DNA of 64,000 nucleotides from Micromonospora arborensis (lineage in GTDB: Bacteria > Actinomycetota > Actinomycetes > Mycobacteriales > Micromonosporaceae), in NCBI RefSeq assembly GCF_003205615.1, contig NZ_PYBV01000046.1:1-64000 (forward strand), given 5' to 3'. Made by a program: the position numbers and the translations under genes. Below the pieces are notes generated by a model. It ran no database searches, had not been told where the DNA came from, and saw nothing but the letters and a program-made list of their open reading frames with translations. Of the stretch, positions 36,801 through 44,267 are shown one piece after another (the stretch's first letter is position 1; each line of letters begins with the position of its first letter).

Positions 36801-37191
36801 GGAGAATCTGAAAGAGCTGGTAGCCGACGCGGACGAGACCGGCCTGAGTCTGCTCCTCAGCCTCCGGCACGACTTCCCCAGCGAATGGTCAGCCTTCGTC
36901 GACGGCAACGCCGACTTCAGCGCGACACTACGCGCGGACTACCTTCCCTACCTGGCCCAGCGCAGGACGGTCACGATCGCCGGGTTCGAGCTCTACGGCC
37001 TGACGGCCGGCAGAGACCCGAAGCACCACCTTGTCGGCGACCAAGCGATGTGGGACGCGGCGAGCGCGGCCCTGAACACCCCCGACGGGTTTACGTTCAC
37101 GGCCGCACCCGACGCCGCCGGACCCACCCAGGTGCTGAGCCGGTCCGCCGACGCCGACGTCTGGCTGATCATGCGGTACACGCTGGAGTAG
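33898..37191 (+). CDS. Tc toxin TcA, C-terminal part (pore and TcB-binding domains)
   Basis: A 1097-residue protein equivalent to the C-terminal part of TcA. The start (FHEALADTVLYNLGG, FFHPFVGELIEQLNR) and YSGYNWELLFHVPLTIA with ARKWFHYIFDPTSND are standard TcA/TcaB sequence. Residues about 600-745 are long amphipathic helices (KLNVGTALVAAAKIAGDIS, ASYERRADEWLLQ) matching the pore-forming channel. The last 300 residues contain LPDEFRQVDYATISDAILH and FRYTAREGG, the TcB-binding domain. Length is close to Photorhabdus TcaB. It lies in the same frame as the upstream TcA part; only GGG ACG GCG separates the TAG from ATG 33898. AGGGGA in that gap can serve as ribosome site. Confidence 0.93.
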   Translation: MTNYFHEALADTVLYNLGGEWIDKQDTAFSYSFENFFHPFVGELIEQLNRRSLAGMLDPDFHQGLSDPTFFDSLYTALANDLVKISHEPKEIDLGAGGPYSGYNWELLFHVPLTIAVHLSKNQRFAEARKWFHYIFDPTSNDTSLPVPQRFWKFLAFRKAGVVKQVDEQLMILSKPLAECTPAELDMKQKILQGYEAIKNRPFQPHAVARTRQLAYQYCVVMKYLDNLIAWGDSLFRQDTSESLNEATQLYVLAATLLGQRPQRIPRTGTVRPKTYAELRKQGLDAMGNTLVEMEGKFPLSAGMPKMGEDDPDAAGPLFGIGRTLYFCIPRNEKLLGYWDTVADRLFKIRNGMNIEGIARQLALFDPPLDPGMLVKAAAAGIDIGAIISGTNQPISPVRAPFLIQMALELSGEVRGLGSALVVAIEKGDGERLAVLRQGHETRIQQMQQEVRFLQWASAQEATRSLLTNRRPALERLHYYQRLLGLPADPNTADELAVSFEGLALTEETFAEAYGKLVAQYDKSVAAQDLPKLRLAEESSPTILSGARGSGKLYLSANEDVELNTHLPTARDTSLHASVANAMASAFAPVPDADADAHFWGIGGKIKLNVGTALVAAAKIAGDISGIVAAWERDQAGMAARTASYERRADEWLLQYNLAAHDLASIGRQILTSILAEQVTRHDYLITKQQVADTQEADRFLRSKFSNEELYAWTQGEVSRLYYEYYRFAIDTARKAEQAMKRELMRPEVDAQDFVKFNYWDGGRRGLLSGEALQLDVKRMQLAYHENNKREYELTRHVSLRRLAPVALLALKTTGSCRVTVPEWVFDLDTPGHYLRRIRSVGLTIPCVTGPYTSLSCTLTLTRSSVRTAPLAGDGYRRQGGEDGRFVDYFSATQSIVTSSGQNDSGLFETSLRDERVLPFEGAGVESEWTLSLPDEFRQVDYATISDAILHFRYTAREGGVPLRTAAVENLKELVADADETGLSLLLSLRHDFPSEWSAFVDGNADFSATLRADYLPYLAQRRTVTIAGFELYGLTAGRDPKHHLVGDQAMWDAASAALNTPDGFTFTAAPDAAGPTQVLSRSADADVWLIMRYTLE

Positions 37192-37236
37192 GCGCTGGGG
37201 GCCGCGCTCGAATTCCGGCCGGCCCTGCTGAAGAAG

Positions 37237-37595
37237 TCAGCTCAGCGCGGCCGCTTTGCGCAGCAGCACTGAGCGTTCGCACTGGTTGGCGCACAGCCGG
37301 GCGGCCAGCTCCAGTTCGGCGCGTGCCTCCGGGCGCCGACCGAGCCGGGTCAACAACTCCCCGCATACAGTCGGGACCAGATGCGAGCCGGCGAGCCGGC
37401 GATCAGCTCGTCCATGATGGTCAGGGCTTGCGCCGGGCCTGAGGCCATGGCCACGGCGACGGCCCGGTTGAGCTCGACCACCGGCGAGGGCGCGACCCGG
37501 CCGAGTGCCTCGTAGAGCACCACGATCCGGTCCCAGTCGGTTGCCTCGGCCGAGGGTACCGACGCGTGGGTGGCGGCGATCGCCCATCCAGCACC
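37237..37595 (-). pseudogene. Broken ECF sigma factor, C-terminal fragment (ECF42/DUF6596 type)
   Basis: The minus strand encodes, in two frames, the C-terminal helical domain of an ECF sigma factor of the ECF42/DUF6596 type. From about 37590 one frame reads WAIAATHASV, TDWDRIVVLYEALGRV and SPVVELNRAVAVAMA. At about 37390 it must shift to a second frame reading VPTVCGELLTRLGRR and ARAELELAARLCANQCER to the stop at 37237. The break lies in a short duplicated GGCTCGCC-type sequence, consistent with slippage. The sigma2 and sigma4 domains are missing. It marks the decayed right edge of the toxin region. Confidence 0.75.
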
Positions 37596-38014
37596 AAGAT
37601 CATGCCGTCTACAGGCCGTCTAACGTAGGCCGGTGGTGGCAATCAATGACCAGCCATGACTAGCCCCAGTCCAGGTCAGAGCGCGTCTCGTCCAGTTCGG
37701 ATGCCTATGCCTGACCGGTAAATCAATACAACGCCAAGTAACGGGCGTAGGTGCGCTGACCTGCACCGGAGGTCGTCCGGAAGGCCGCTGAACCATGATC
37801 AGGCCGTCAGCGGCTTCCGGGCCGTCCTCGGCGGCCTGGTAGGCACCGAACGCGGTGTTGGTGGCGCGCCGCTCTTCGCCAGCTGCTGGGCAGTGGCGGC
37901 GGCCGGCGCTCCTCGGCCGGCCGCGCGGTGGACGAGGCCACCCTGGTGGCCTTGATCCCTGTTCTTCGATACAGTTCTTGGCGCGGAAGGCACCCACGAA
38001 GCAAGGGTTTTCAC
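37596..38014. other. Gap with no supportable gene
   Basis: About 420 bp between the sigma-factor fragment and the phosphoesterase. Open frames exist on both strands but none has a ribosome site, recognisable family pattern or normal composition. It probably holds decayed coding sequence left by rearrangement next to the toxin operon. Confidence 0.5.
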
Positions 38015-38848
38015 TTGTCCGGGTCGAATGGCTCCTTGTACGCGGTCGCCGACCTCCACGTTTCCTACGCGGAGAACCGCCGGTTCGTCGATGGTCTGGT
38101 GCCGACGTCAGACGGTGACTGGCTGATCGTGGCCGGCGACGTCGGGGAGATCTTCGGCGATGTCGAGCGGACATTGCGGCTCTTGCGTCGCCGTTGGGCG
38201 AAGGTCATCTGGGCGCCTGGCAATCACGAGCTGTGGACCCATCCCAACGATCCCGTGCAGCTGCGCGGGGCCGAACGCTACGCCGCGCTGGTGCGAATGT
38301 GCCGCGACAACGGCGTGCTGACACCGGAGGACGACTTCGCCGTCTGGGACGGTCTCGGCGGGCCGGTCACCGTAGTGCCCTTGTGTCAACTGTACGACTA
38401 CTCGTGGTTGGCGCCCGGCACGACCAGCAAGGAGGAGTCTCTGCGGTACGCGCACTCGACCGGTGTCGTGTGCACCGACGAGGTGCTGCTCCACCCGGAC
38501 CCGTACCCCGACCGGGAGTCCTGGTCGGCAGCGCGGGTCGCCGAATCCGAACGGCGGCTCGCCGCGCTCGCGCCGGGCGTGCGCACCGTACTGGTCAGCC
38601 ACTGGCCTTTGGTTCGGCAGCCGACCGACGTCCTCTGGTACCCGGAGTTCGCCCAATGGTGCGGCACGAGCCGCACCGCGGACTGGCACACCCGGTTCGG
38701 GGCCGAAGTCGCCGTCTACGGCCACCTGCACATCCCTCGCACCACCCACTACGACGGCGTGCGCTTCGAAGAGGTGTCGCTTGGCTACCCGCGAGAGTGG
38801 AGTGCTCGGGCCACCCCACCCCGACTACCTAAGCGGGTGCTTCCGTGA
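38015..38848 (+). CDS. pptH: Metallophosphoesterase, PptH-like
   Basis: A 277-residue calcineurin-type phosphoesterase with all five metal-site motifs: ADLH, AGDVGE, PGNHELW, VSHWP and YGHLHIP. It overlaps the phosphopantetheinyl transferase gene by 4 bases (GTGA). The same pair in M. tuberculosis is Rv2795c (PptH, which removes phosphopantetheine from carrier proteins) and PptT; the present name rests on this pairing. TTG 38015 is the chosen start, since the conserved protein begins with LYAVADLH only nine codons later. The open frame extends to ATG 37928, but that part is Arg-rich and unlike the family. Confidence 0.8.
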   Translation: MSGSNGSLYAVADLHVSYAENRRFVDGLVPTSDGDWLIVAGDVGEIFGDVERTLRLLRRRWAKVIWAPGNHELWTHPNDPVQLRGAERYAALVRMCRDNGVLTPEDDFAVWDGLGGPVTVVPLCQLYDYSWLAPGTTSKEESLRYAHSTGVVCTDEVLLHPDPYPDRESWSAARVAESERRLAALAPGVRTVLVSHWPLVRQPTDVLWYPEFAQWCGTSRTADWHTRFGAEVAVYGHLHIPRTTHYDGVRFEEVSLGYPREWSARATPPRLPKRVLP

Positions 38849-39498
38849 TCGAGCGGTTGCTGCCGGAAGGCGTCGTGGCGGTCGAGGCGTTCGGCGACAT
38901 TCCCGGTGAGCGACCCTTCCCAGGCGAGGAGGATCTGATCGCCAAGGCCGTCGAGGTCCGCCGCAGGGAGTTCGTCACGGCCCGGCGCTGCGCCCGCGAA
39001 GCCCTGGCCCGGCTGGGGCATCCGCCGGCCCCGATCCGGCCCGGTCCGGGCCGAGACCCGCAGTGGCCGACCGGCGTGATTGGCAGCATCACACACTGCC
39101 GCGGGTTCCGGGCCGCCGCGGTCGCGCCGCGGACAATCCTCACCGGCATGGGCATCGATGCCGAGCCGCACGAACCACTTCCCGAGGGCGTCCAGGAGAG
39201 CGTGACAGCGCCGGGTGAGTCCGAGATGCTCACTGCTCTGACGGTGGCGAGTCCGGGTGTCCACTGGGACCGACTCCTGTTCAGCGCCAAGGAATCCGTC
39301 TACAAGGTCTGGTATCCACTCACCGGCCGCTGGCTCGGCTTCGAAGAGGCCCGACTGAGCATCGACCCGACAGCCGGGACCTTCTCCGTCCGCCTGCTCG
39401 TCGACGGCGCCCGCCGCGACAGTGGGCCGCCGCTGATCCGGCTGGCCGGGCGGTTCCTCGTCGCACGCGGTCTGGTGGTCACCGCAGTCGTCCTGTAG
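38845..39498 (+). CDS. pptT: 4'-phosphopantetheinyl transferase (Sfp/PptT type)
   Basis: A 217-residue enzyme that moves the 4'-phosphopantetheine arm from CoA to carrier domains of fatty-acid, polyketide or peptide synthases. The family signatures are present: GSITHCRGFRAAAV, the magnesium site GIDAEP (D105, E107) and FSAKESVYK (F146-K154). GTG 38845 overlaps the upstream stop. The pairing with a PptH-like hydrolase suggests that carrier-protein activation and deactivation are controlled together, as described for mycobacteria. Confidence 0.92.
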   Translation: MIERLLPEGVVAVEAFGDIPGERPFPGEEDLIAKAVEVRRREFVTARRCAREALARLGHPPAPIRPGPGRDPQWPTGVIGSITHCRGFRAAAVAPRTILTGMGIDAEPHEPLPEGVQESVTAPGESEMLTALTVASPGVHWDRLLFSAKESVYKVWYPLTGRWLGFEEARLSIDPTAGTFSVRLLVDGARRDSGPPLIRLAGRFLVARGLVVTAVVL

Positions 39499-39529
39499 AC
39501 GGCTGCCACTGCCTCATTGGTTTGGCGGC

Positions 39530-40381
39530 TCACACAGACACGACGGGTGTATCCAGCAGCGCGCGGGTGCGCGTGCCGTCGGGGTCGTCGCGCAATTCGT
39601 AGATCTCGATGCGCTGGTCGGGCCGGTCCGACTGGGCCCAGAGCTGGAAGTCGACGGTGAATCCGCCGGCCCGGGGATGGATCATGCGTTTGGTTCCGGC
39701 GACGCATTCGCCGACGCGCCCCGAGGCCCACAGGGAGGCGAAGGCGTCGTCACGGACGCACAGTTCACCGATCATGCTGGTCAGGACTTCGTCGTCCGGA
39801 TATTTTCCGCTGATCAGCCGCAGGTAGGCGACGTAGTCGGCGGCCTCCTGGTCCCAGTCCTGGTACAGGGCGCGGGCTTGCGGATCGAGGAAGAGCAGGC
39901 GGGGCAGGGAGGGCCGGGTGCCGGGGTGGTCGGGCGCGTTGGCGGGCAGGTGCGGGGCGACCAGGGCGCGCCCGAGGTCGTTCCAGGCCAGGACGTCGTT
40001 GCGCCGGCCGAGGATGACGGCGGGCCGTGCGGCGATCAGCGACAGCAGGGTCCGCGCGTTCGGGCTTACCGCCTCTGGGCCGGAGTCGATGGCGGCGGGG
40101 CGTTTGGCGCGCGCCAGGTCGAGCAGGTGCTCGGTCTCGGTGACGGACAGCTGCAGCGCCCGGGCCAGGGCCAGCAGGACCTCGTCGGAGGCGTGGCGGC
40201 TGTGGCCCTGTTCCAGGCGGGTGTAGTACGTGACGCTGACCCCGGCCAGTTGCGCGACCTCTTCCCGACGCAGCCCGGGAACGCGCCGGCGCACCCCGAA
40301 GCCGTTCAGCGGGGTCGCCTCCGGCGACAGGGCAGCACGCTTGGCCCGGAGGAATACGGCCAAATCACCCGGATCACTCAT
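39530..40381 (-). CDS. XRE-type regulator with MmyB-like ligand domain
   Basis: A 283-residue regulator. The N-terminal helix-turn-helix is of the XRE type (VPGLRREEVAQLAGVSVTYYTRLEQG, about residues 34-59). The remainder (AVILGRRNDVLAWNDLGRAL, LFLDPQARALYQDWDQEAADYVAYLR, IHPRAGGFTVDFQLW) is the MmyB-like ligand-binding domain, common in actinomycete regulators that control a neighbouring efflux or redox gene. It is divergent from an MFS pump, the likely target. A TATAGT box ends 6 bases before ATG 40381, so the mRNA is probably leaderless. Confidence 0.92.
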   Translation of the reverse strand: MSDPGDLAVFLRAKRAALSPEATPLNGFGVRRRVPGLRREEVAQLAGVSVTYYTRLEQGHSRHASDEVLLALARALQLSVTETEHLLDLARAKRPAAIDSGPEAVSPNARTLLSLIAARPAVILGRRNDVLAWNDLGRALVAPHLPANAPDHPGTRPSLPRLLFLDPQARALYQDWDQEAADYVAYLRLISGKYPDDEVLTSMIGELCVRDDAFASLWASGRVGECVAGTKRMIHPRAGGFTVDFQLWAQSDRPDQRIEIYELRDDPDGTRTRALLDTPVVSV

Positions 40382-40394
40382 ATATCAACTATAT
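40380..40394. promoter_or_regulatory. Leaderless -10 box and AT dyad at the XRE gene start
   Basis: On the minus strand TATAGT (40388-40393) sits 6 bases before ATG 40381. The same bases form an ATATA-N5-TATAT dyad overlapping the start codon, AT-rich in a GC-rich genome. It may be promoter and autoregulatory site together. Confidence 0.5.
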
Positions 40395-40499
40395 GCGGCG
40401 TTCCTGGTACCGACCATATCCCTGCCAGTGCCACCCTTCTCGGGGCGTGCATAAGGCGGGATCTGGTAGCTGACCTGCACATCTTTCACGATCGAGAGC

Positions 40500-41687
40500 A
40501 TGCCTCTACCGATCATCGCTCTCGCTCTGACCGCCTTCGCCCTGGGAACAGCCGAACTCGTCCCCAACGGCCTGCTGCCGCTCATCAGTGACGATCTCGG
40601 GGTGTCGGTATCCCAAGCGGGCTGGGTCACCACCAGCTTCGCGCTCGGCGCGATGATCGGCGGCCCGCTCGTGGCGGCCGCCACCCTCCGCCTGCCACGC
40701 AAGCCCCTCGTGACCGGCCTGGCCCTCGTATTCCTGATCGCCAACGCCATCACCGCTCTCAGCGGCAGCCTGCTCGTGGTGTCCGCCTCCCGCGCTCTCG
40801 CCGGAGCGATGCTGGGCGGCTTCCTCGGCGCCGCGATCACCATCGCCGGCGGCCTGGTCGCCCCCACCCGGCGGGCCATGGCCATCGCCGTGGTCTTCAC
40901 CGGTTTCACCGTCTCCAACGTGATCGGCGTCCCCATCGGCAACATCGTCGGACGCGCGGTCGGCTGGCAGTCAGCCTTCTGGGTCGTCTCCGCCCTCGCT
41001 GCCATCGGCGCCGTAGCCATGTGGCTGCTCCTGCCCAGCCCACCCGCGGGCGGCGACGGCGCGGACGAGGACCGCGGCTTCGCCGTCCTGCGCAGCGGAG
41101 CGTTGTGGGCCGCGTTCCTCGCCATCGCGCTCAGCTACGGTGGCCTGTTCGTCGCCTATACCTACATCGCCCCCTATCTCACGACCGTCACTGGCGTGTC
41201 CGCCGACTCCCTCACCTGGCTGCTGCTGCTGTTCGGCGCGGGCCTGATCGCCGGCAACGCCCTCGGCGGCCGCTACGCGGACCGGTCCGTGACCCGAACG
41301 GTCATCGTCGTCCTCGGCATCCTGATCGTCGGGCTGCTGGCCCTGTGGGCGCTGGGTTCGGTCCTGCCCGCCGTGCTGTTTCTGCTGGTGCTGCTCGGCG
41401 GCGCGGGCTTCGGCATGGTGCCCCCGCTGCAGTCCTACGTCCTGTACCTCGCCGGCACCGCGTCCGCCCTGGTCTCCGCCCTCGCTGCCGCCTCGTTCAA
41501 CGGAGGAGTCGCCCTGGGCTCCGCGGTCGGCGGCCTCGTCCTGGACCGCACCCCCCACTACCCGGTGCTGGCCGTGGTTGGCGCCTTGATGACCCTGCTC
41601 GGGCTGCTCGTCTTCCTGCTCACCCACCGCAGGCACCACGCTCGCCAGGCCACGGCACAGGACGATCCAGTGGCCCAGTACGCGTGA
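40500..41687 (+). CDS. MFS efflux transporter (DHA1, Cmx/AraJ-like)
   Basis: A 395-residue transporter with twelve hydrophobic segments, typical of drug:proton antiporters of the DHA1 family. It starts LPIIALALTAFALGTAELVPNGLLP, the signature of the AraJ/chloramphenicol-efflux (Cml/Cmx) group, and has ASRALAGAMLGGFLGA in segment 4 and 5 territory. It is divergent from the XRE-type regulator, which probably controls it. Substrate is unknown. The C-terminus is a short polar tail (HRRHHARQATAQD). Confidence 0.92.
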   Translation: MPLPIIALALTAFALGTAELVPNGLLPLISDDLGVSVSQAGWVTTSFALGAMIGGPLVAAATLRLPRKPLVTGLALVFLIANAITALSGSLLVVSASRALAGAMLGGFLGAAITIAGGLVAPTRRAMAIAVVFTGFTVSNVIGVPIGNIVGRAVGWQSAFWVVSALAAIGAVAMWLLLPSPPAGGDGADEDRGFAVLRSGALWAAFLAIALSYGGLFVAYTYIAPYLTTVTGVSADSLTWLLLLFGAGLIAGNALGGRYADRSVTRTVIVVLGILIVGLLALWALGSVLPAVLFLLVLLGGAGFGMVPPLQSYVLYLAGTASALVSALAAASFNGGVALGSAVGGLVLDRTPHYPVLAVVGALMTLLGLLVFLLTHRRHHARQATAQDDPVAQYA

Positions 41688-41835
41688 ACCGGCTCCTGCC
41701 CGTCCTGCACCGGCTCAACGTTGTGCGGGAGGGGACTGTCCAGGGCGGGGTCGTTGCCGGTGGTGATCGGCGGATAGCCCGCGGTGGCCTGCTCCGTAAC
41801 ATTTGCGGCGATCACGGTCAAAGACGGAGGACACC

Positions 41836-42279
41836 ATGAACCAGAAGCTCCAGGCCCGCGCGTTCGAGCAGGTGGCGCCGATCCTGCAGCCGGGGGAACG
41901 GCCGATCACCGCGACCCGGGCGATGGTCGGGAGCTTCTCGGCCAGTCGACTCGGGACGGTCGTCACGCAAGGGCTGATCGGGGCGGCTGCCGGAGCGACG
42001 GGCGCCGCGCTGGCGCGGACCAAGAAGCAGTTCCTCGTGCTCACCGACCAGCGACTGATCTTCCTGCCGCAGACCTTCTTCGGCGGGCCCGGCGTCGGTG
42101 TCCTCGGCGAGGTGGCCCGGGAACACGTCGCGCTCGCCGAGGCGAAGATCGGCATTGTGAGCCTGCTGCGTCTCGCCTTCGGCGGTGCGGGGGACGGCGT
42201 CACCCTGACCTTTCCCCGGGTGGACAAGAAGAACGCCGAGGCGCTCGCTGCGGCCTTGCCGCCGGCGCCGACAGCCTGA
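41836..42279 (+). CDS. Conserved hypothetical protein
   Basis: A 147-residue protein starting at ATG 41836 after ACGGAGGACACC. A small Gly/Ala-rich hydrophobic stretch (GLIGAAAGATGAALA, about residues 42-57) is followed by a beta-rich part (KKQFLVLTDQRLIFLPQTFFGG, HVALAEAKIGI, DGVTLTFPRVDKKNAEALAAAL). The LVLTDQRLIF motif is typical of PH-like (bPH-type) domains. It probably forms a small PH-like domain, but no function is known. Confidence 0.7.
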   Translation: MNQKLQARAFEQVAPILQPGERPITATRAMVGSFSASRLGTVVTQGLIGAAAGATGAALARTKKQFLVLTDQRLIFLPQTFFGGPGVGVLGEVAREHVALAEAKIGIVSLLRLAFGGAGDGVTLTFPRVDKKNAEALAAALPPAPTA

Positions 42280-42381
42280 TCGGTTCCGGCCCGCGTTGGC
42301 CTGGCCGGCATGGTGGCAGGAGCGCGTCCGATCAGGGGAGGTCGTGGTCGGGCGCATCGACGTGCTGGCACACTCGCGGAC

Positions 42382-43131
42382 ATGGTCGACTGGTACTCGC
42401 AGGCCGAGGTGGGTAGCGGTGTCACTCGGATCTCGGAACCGCACGTCAACGAGCTGCTGTCGGCCAACTTCTGGTGGTTGCGGGGCAACGATCGCGACGT
42501 CGTGATCGACGCCGGGCTCGGTGTCGTCGCGTTGCGGGAGGCGATTCCGGGCCTGTTCGAGCGCGATCCGCTGGTCCTGCTCACCCACGCGCACCTGGAT
42601 CATGTGGGTGGGGCCGCTGAGTTCGCTGACCGGGCCGCCCACCCCGCCGAGGCGGGGCTCTTGGCGGCGGGGGTGCCGGCGAGCCTGTACGGCGCGGAGC
42701 TCTACGACAAACTCGGGCTCGACGCGGCGGGAGAAACCGTCCCGGAGCTCATGATCGACGTCCTGCCCGACCCCGGCTACGACTCGGCTGCCTACCGCGT
42801 CGAACCCATGACCCTGAATCGGATGCTCGACGACGGCGACCGGGTCGACCTGGGTGGGCAGGTGCTGACTGTGTTGCACCTTCCCGGCCACACGCCGGGA
42901 AGCATCGCCCTGCTGGAGGAGCGCACCGGGATCCTGTATTCGGGCGACATCGTCTACGAGGGTTACTTGATCGACAACCTGCCGAACTCGGACGTGGCGG
43001 CCTACCGGCGCAGCATGGAGTTCCTCGCCGGCCTCGACGTGTCGGTCGTCCATCCCGGCCACGGGCACAGCTTCGACAGGACGCGCCTTCGCCAGTTGGC
43101 CGAGGCGTACCTGCGCAGAAGCGCAGTTTGA
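42382..43131 (+). CDS. MBL-fold metallo-hydrolase
   Basis: A 249-residue metallo-beta-lactamase-fold hydrolase. The zinc motifs are complete: THAHLDHVGG (H-x-H-x-D-H), a further His in LPGHTPGS, the bridging Asp in YSGDIVYEG and the final His in HPGHGHSF. It is most similar in pattern to the glyoxalase II/lactonase-like group with a substrate-recognition loop between the motifs. ATG 42382 is chosen because the family usually begins WYxxxxVxxGVTRISEPHV; the upstream extension is Arg-rich. Confidence 0.88.
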   Translation: MVDWYSQAEVGSGVTRISEPHVNELLSANFWWLRGNDRDVVIDAGLGVVALREAIPGLFERDPLVLLTHAHLDHVGGAAEFADRAAHPAEAGLLAAGVPASLYGAELYDKLGLDAAGETVPELMIDVLPDPGYDSAAYRVEPMTLNRMLDDGDRVDLGGQVLTVLHLPGHTPGSIALLEERTGILYSGDIVYEGYLIDNLPNSDVAAYRRSMEFLAGLDVSVVHPGHGHSFDRTRLRQLAEAYLRRSAV

Positions 43132-43345
43132 GACGGCTTCTGCGGGTGGACGGTGGTGCGGTGATGCCACGCGAGGACCCGACCAGCAGCTCAACGCTCG
43201 TGCCCCCGCGCAGTGGGGCTGACGGCTGGGTACGCGGCCAGCACCCGAAGAAGATGTCCGCGGGGCATGTCGAGGACCGCCGTGCGGCTGGGTCTCAGGG
43301 GAGGATGTGGCGACCGTGACCGCACCACCCCGAGGAGATTCCAGC

Positions 43346-43786
43346 ATGGCGATCCAGCGGATGGACAACGTCCTCATCGTTGTCGAGGACCTTGACGCGG
43401 TCATCTCGTTCTTCGTCGAACTCGGTATGGAGCTGGAGGGGAGAGGGCCCGCCGAGGGGCGTTGGGTCGAGAGTGTCATCGGGATCGACGACGTCCGGCA
43501 GGAGGTCGCGATGCTGCGGACCCCGGACGGCCATGGCAAGGTCGAGTTGGCGATGTTCCACACGCCCGAGGCGATCACCGCCGAGCCGAAGGACGCGCCG
43601 GCGAACACGTTGGGCATTCGCCGCATCATGTTCGCCGTCGACGACATCGAGGACGTCGTCACCCGCCTGCGCAATCACGGGGCCGAGCTCGTCGGGGAGC
43701 TTGCGCAGTACGAGGACATCTATCGGCTCTGCTACGTCCGGGGCCCCGAGGGCATCCTCGTCGGGCTGGCCGAACAGCTCAGGTGA
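43346..43786 (+). CDS. VOC family protein (glyoxalase-like)
   Basis: A 146-residue vicinal-oxygen-chelate protein with paired beta-alpha-beta-beta-beta modules (MDNVLIVVEDLDAVISFFVELGMELEGRGP, then RRIMFAVDDIEDVVTRLRNHGAELVGEL, YVRGPEGILVGLAEQL). Family members bind a metal and include glyoxalases, dioxygenases and resistance proteins. The substrate is not predictable. ATG 43346 follows GAGGAG. The stretch 43132-43345 before it has no gene I can support. Confidence 0.9.
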   Translation: MAIQRMDNVLIVVEDLDAVISFFVELGMELEGRGPAEGRWVESVIGIDDVRQEVAMLRTPDGHGKVELAMFHTPEAITAEPKDAPANTLGIRRIMFAVDDIEDVVTRLRNHGAELVGELAQYEDIYRLCYVRGPEGILVGLAEQLR

Positions 43787-43819
43787 CGGCCCCCGGCGGG
43801 GTGTCCGCCGAGGGTCGGG

Positions 43820-43858
43820 TCAGGCGACCAGGGTGCCGCCGTCGACGGTCACCACCGT
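43820..43858 (-). pseudogene. C-terminal remnant of a short-chain dehydrogenase gene
   Basis: The last 12 codons on this strand read TVVTVDGGTLVA then stop, which is the classic C-terminal end of short-chain dehydrogenases (V-DGG). No SDR sequence continues upstream; the next bases lead into unrelated sequence before the gene at 43996. It is a tiny scar of a deleted gene. Confidence 0.5.
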
Positions 43859-43995
43859 GCTGGGCGTGGTACCAACTGATGAGGCCTTTCTCGTTCCCCG
43901 TGTCGATGGCACGGCCGGATTTCGGGGCCATGGTGGATGCAGCGTCGACGCGCGGTCGGCGGTGTCCTGACACCAAGGTCGAGAGAGGTCGTTCC

Positions 43996-44199
43996 GTGAG
44001 CGGGGAAGAGCAACAGAACGGCAAGTGGGCGCCCTGGTGGATCTATGTCCCCGTCATCCTCGGCAGCAACTACGTGAAGCAGTACCTGGTTCAGGACCTG
44101 CCCGTGGCGGTCAACGCCGCGATCACCCTCGTGCTCGTCGGCACGCTCTTCTTGCTCATCACCGTGGTATATCGCAGGGTGAGTCGCGTCGAGCGTTAG
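43996..44199 (+). CDS. Small two-pass membrane protein
   Basis: A 67-residue protein starting at GTG 43996 after GAGAGAGG. Two hydrophobic helices are visible (APWWIYVPVILGSNYVKQYLV and VNAAITLVLVGTLFLLITVVY), with a basic C-terminus (RRVSRVER) expected to lie in the cytoplasm. No family was recognised. The good ribosome site and protein-like composition support it as a real gene. Confidence 0.6.
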   Translation: MSGEEQQNGKWAPWWIYVPVILGSNYVKQYLVQDLPVAVNAAITLVLVGTLFLLITVVYRRVSRVER

Positions 44200-44267
44200 C
44201 AACGCCGAAGCGGCGCACCGCGGGTCCGGGCACCGGACGCGGGTGGGGTGCTGGCTACTCTCAGGGC

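Noticed and set aside
37191-37236. A holin/endolysin release cassette for the Tc toxin
   Set aside because: The genes on either side of the operon are metH and a broken sigma factor; nothing resembling a holin, spanin or peptidase is present.
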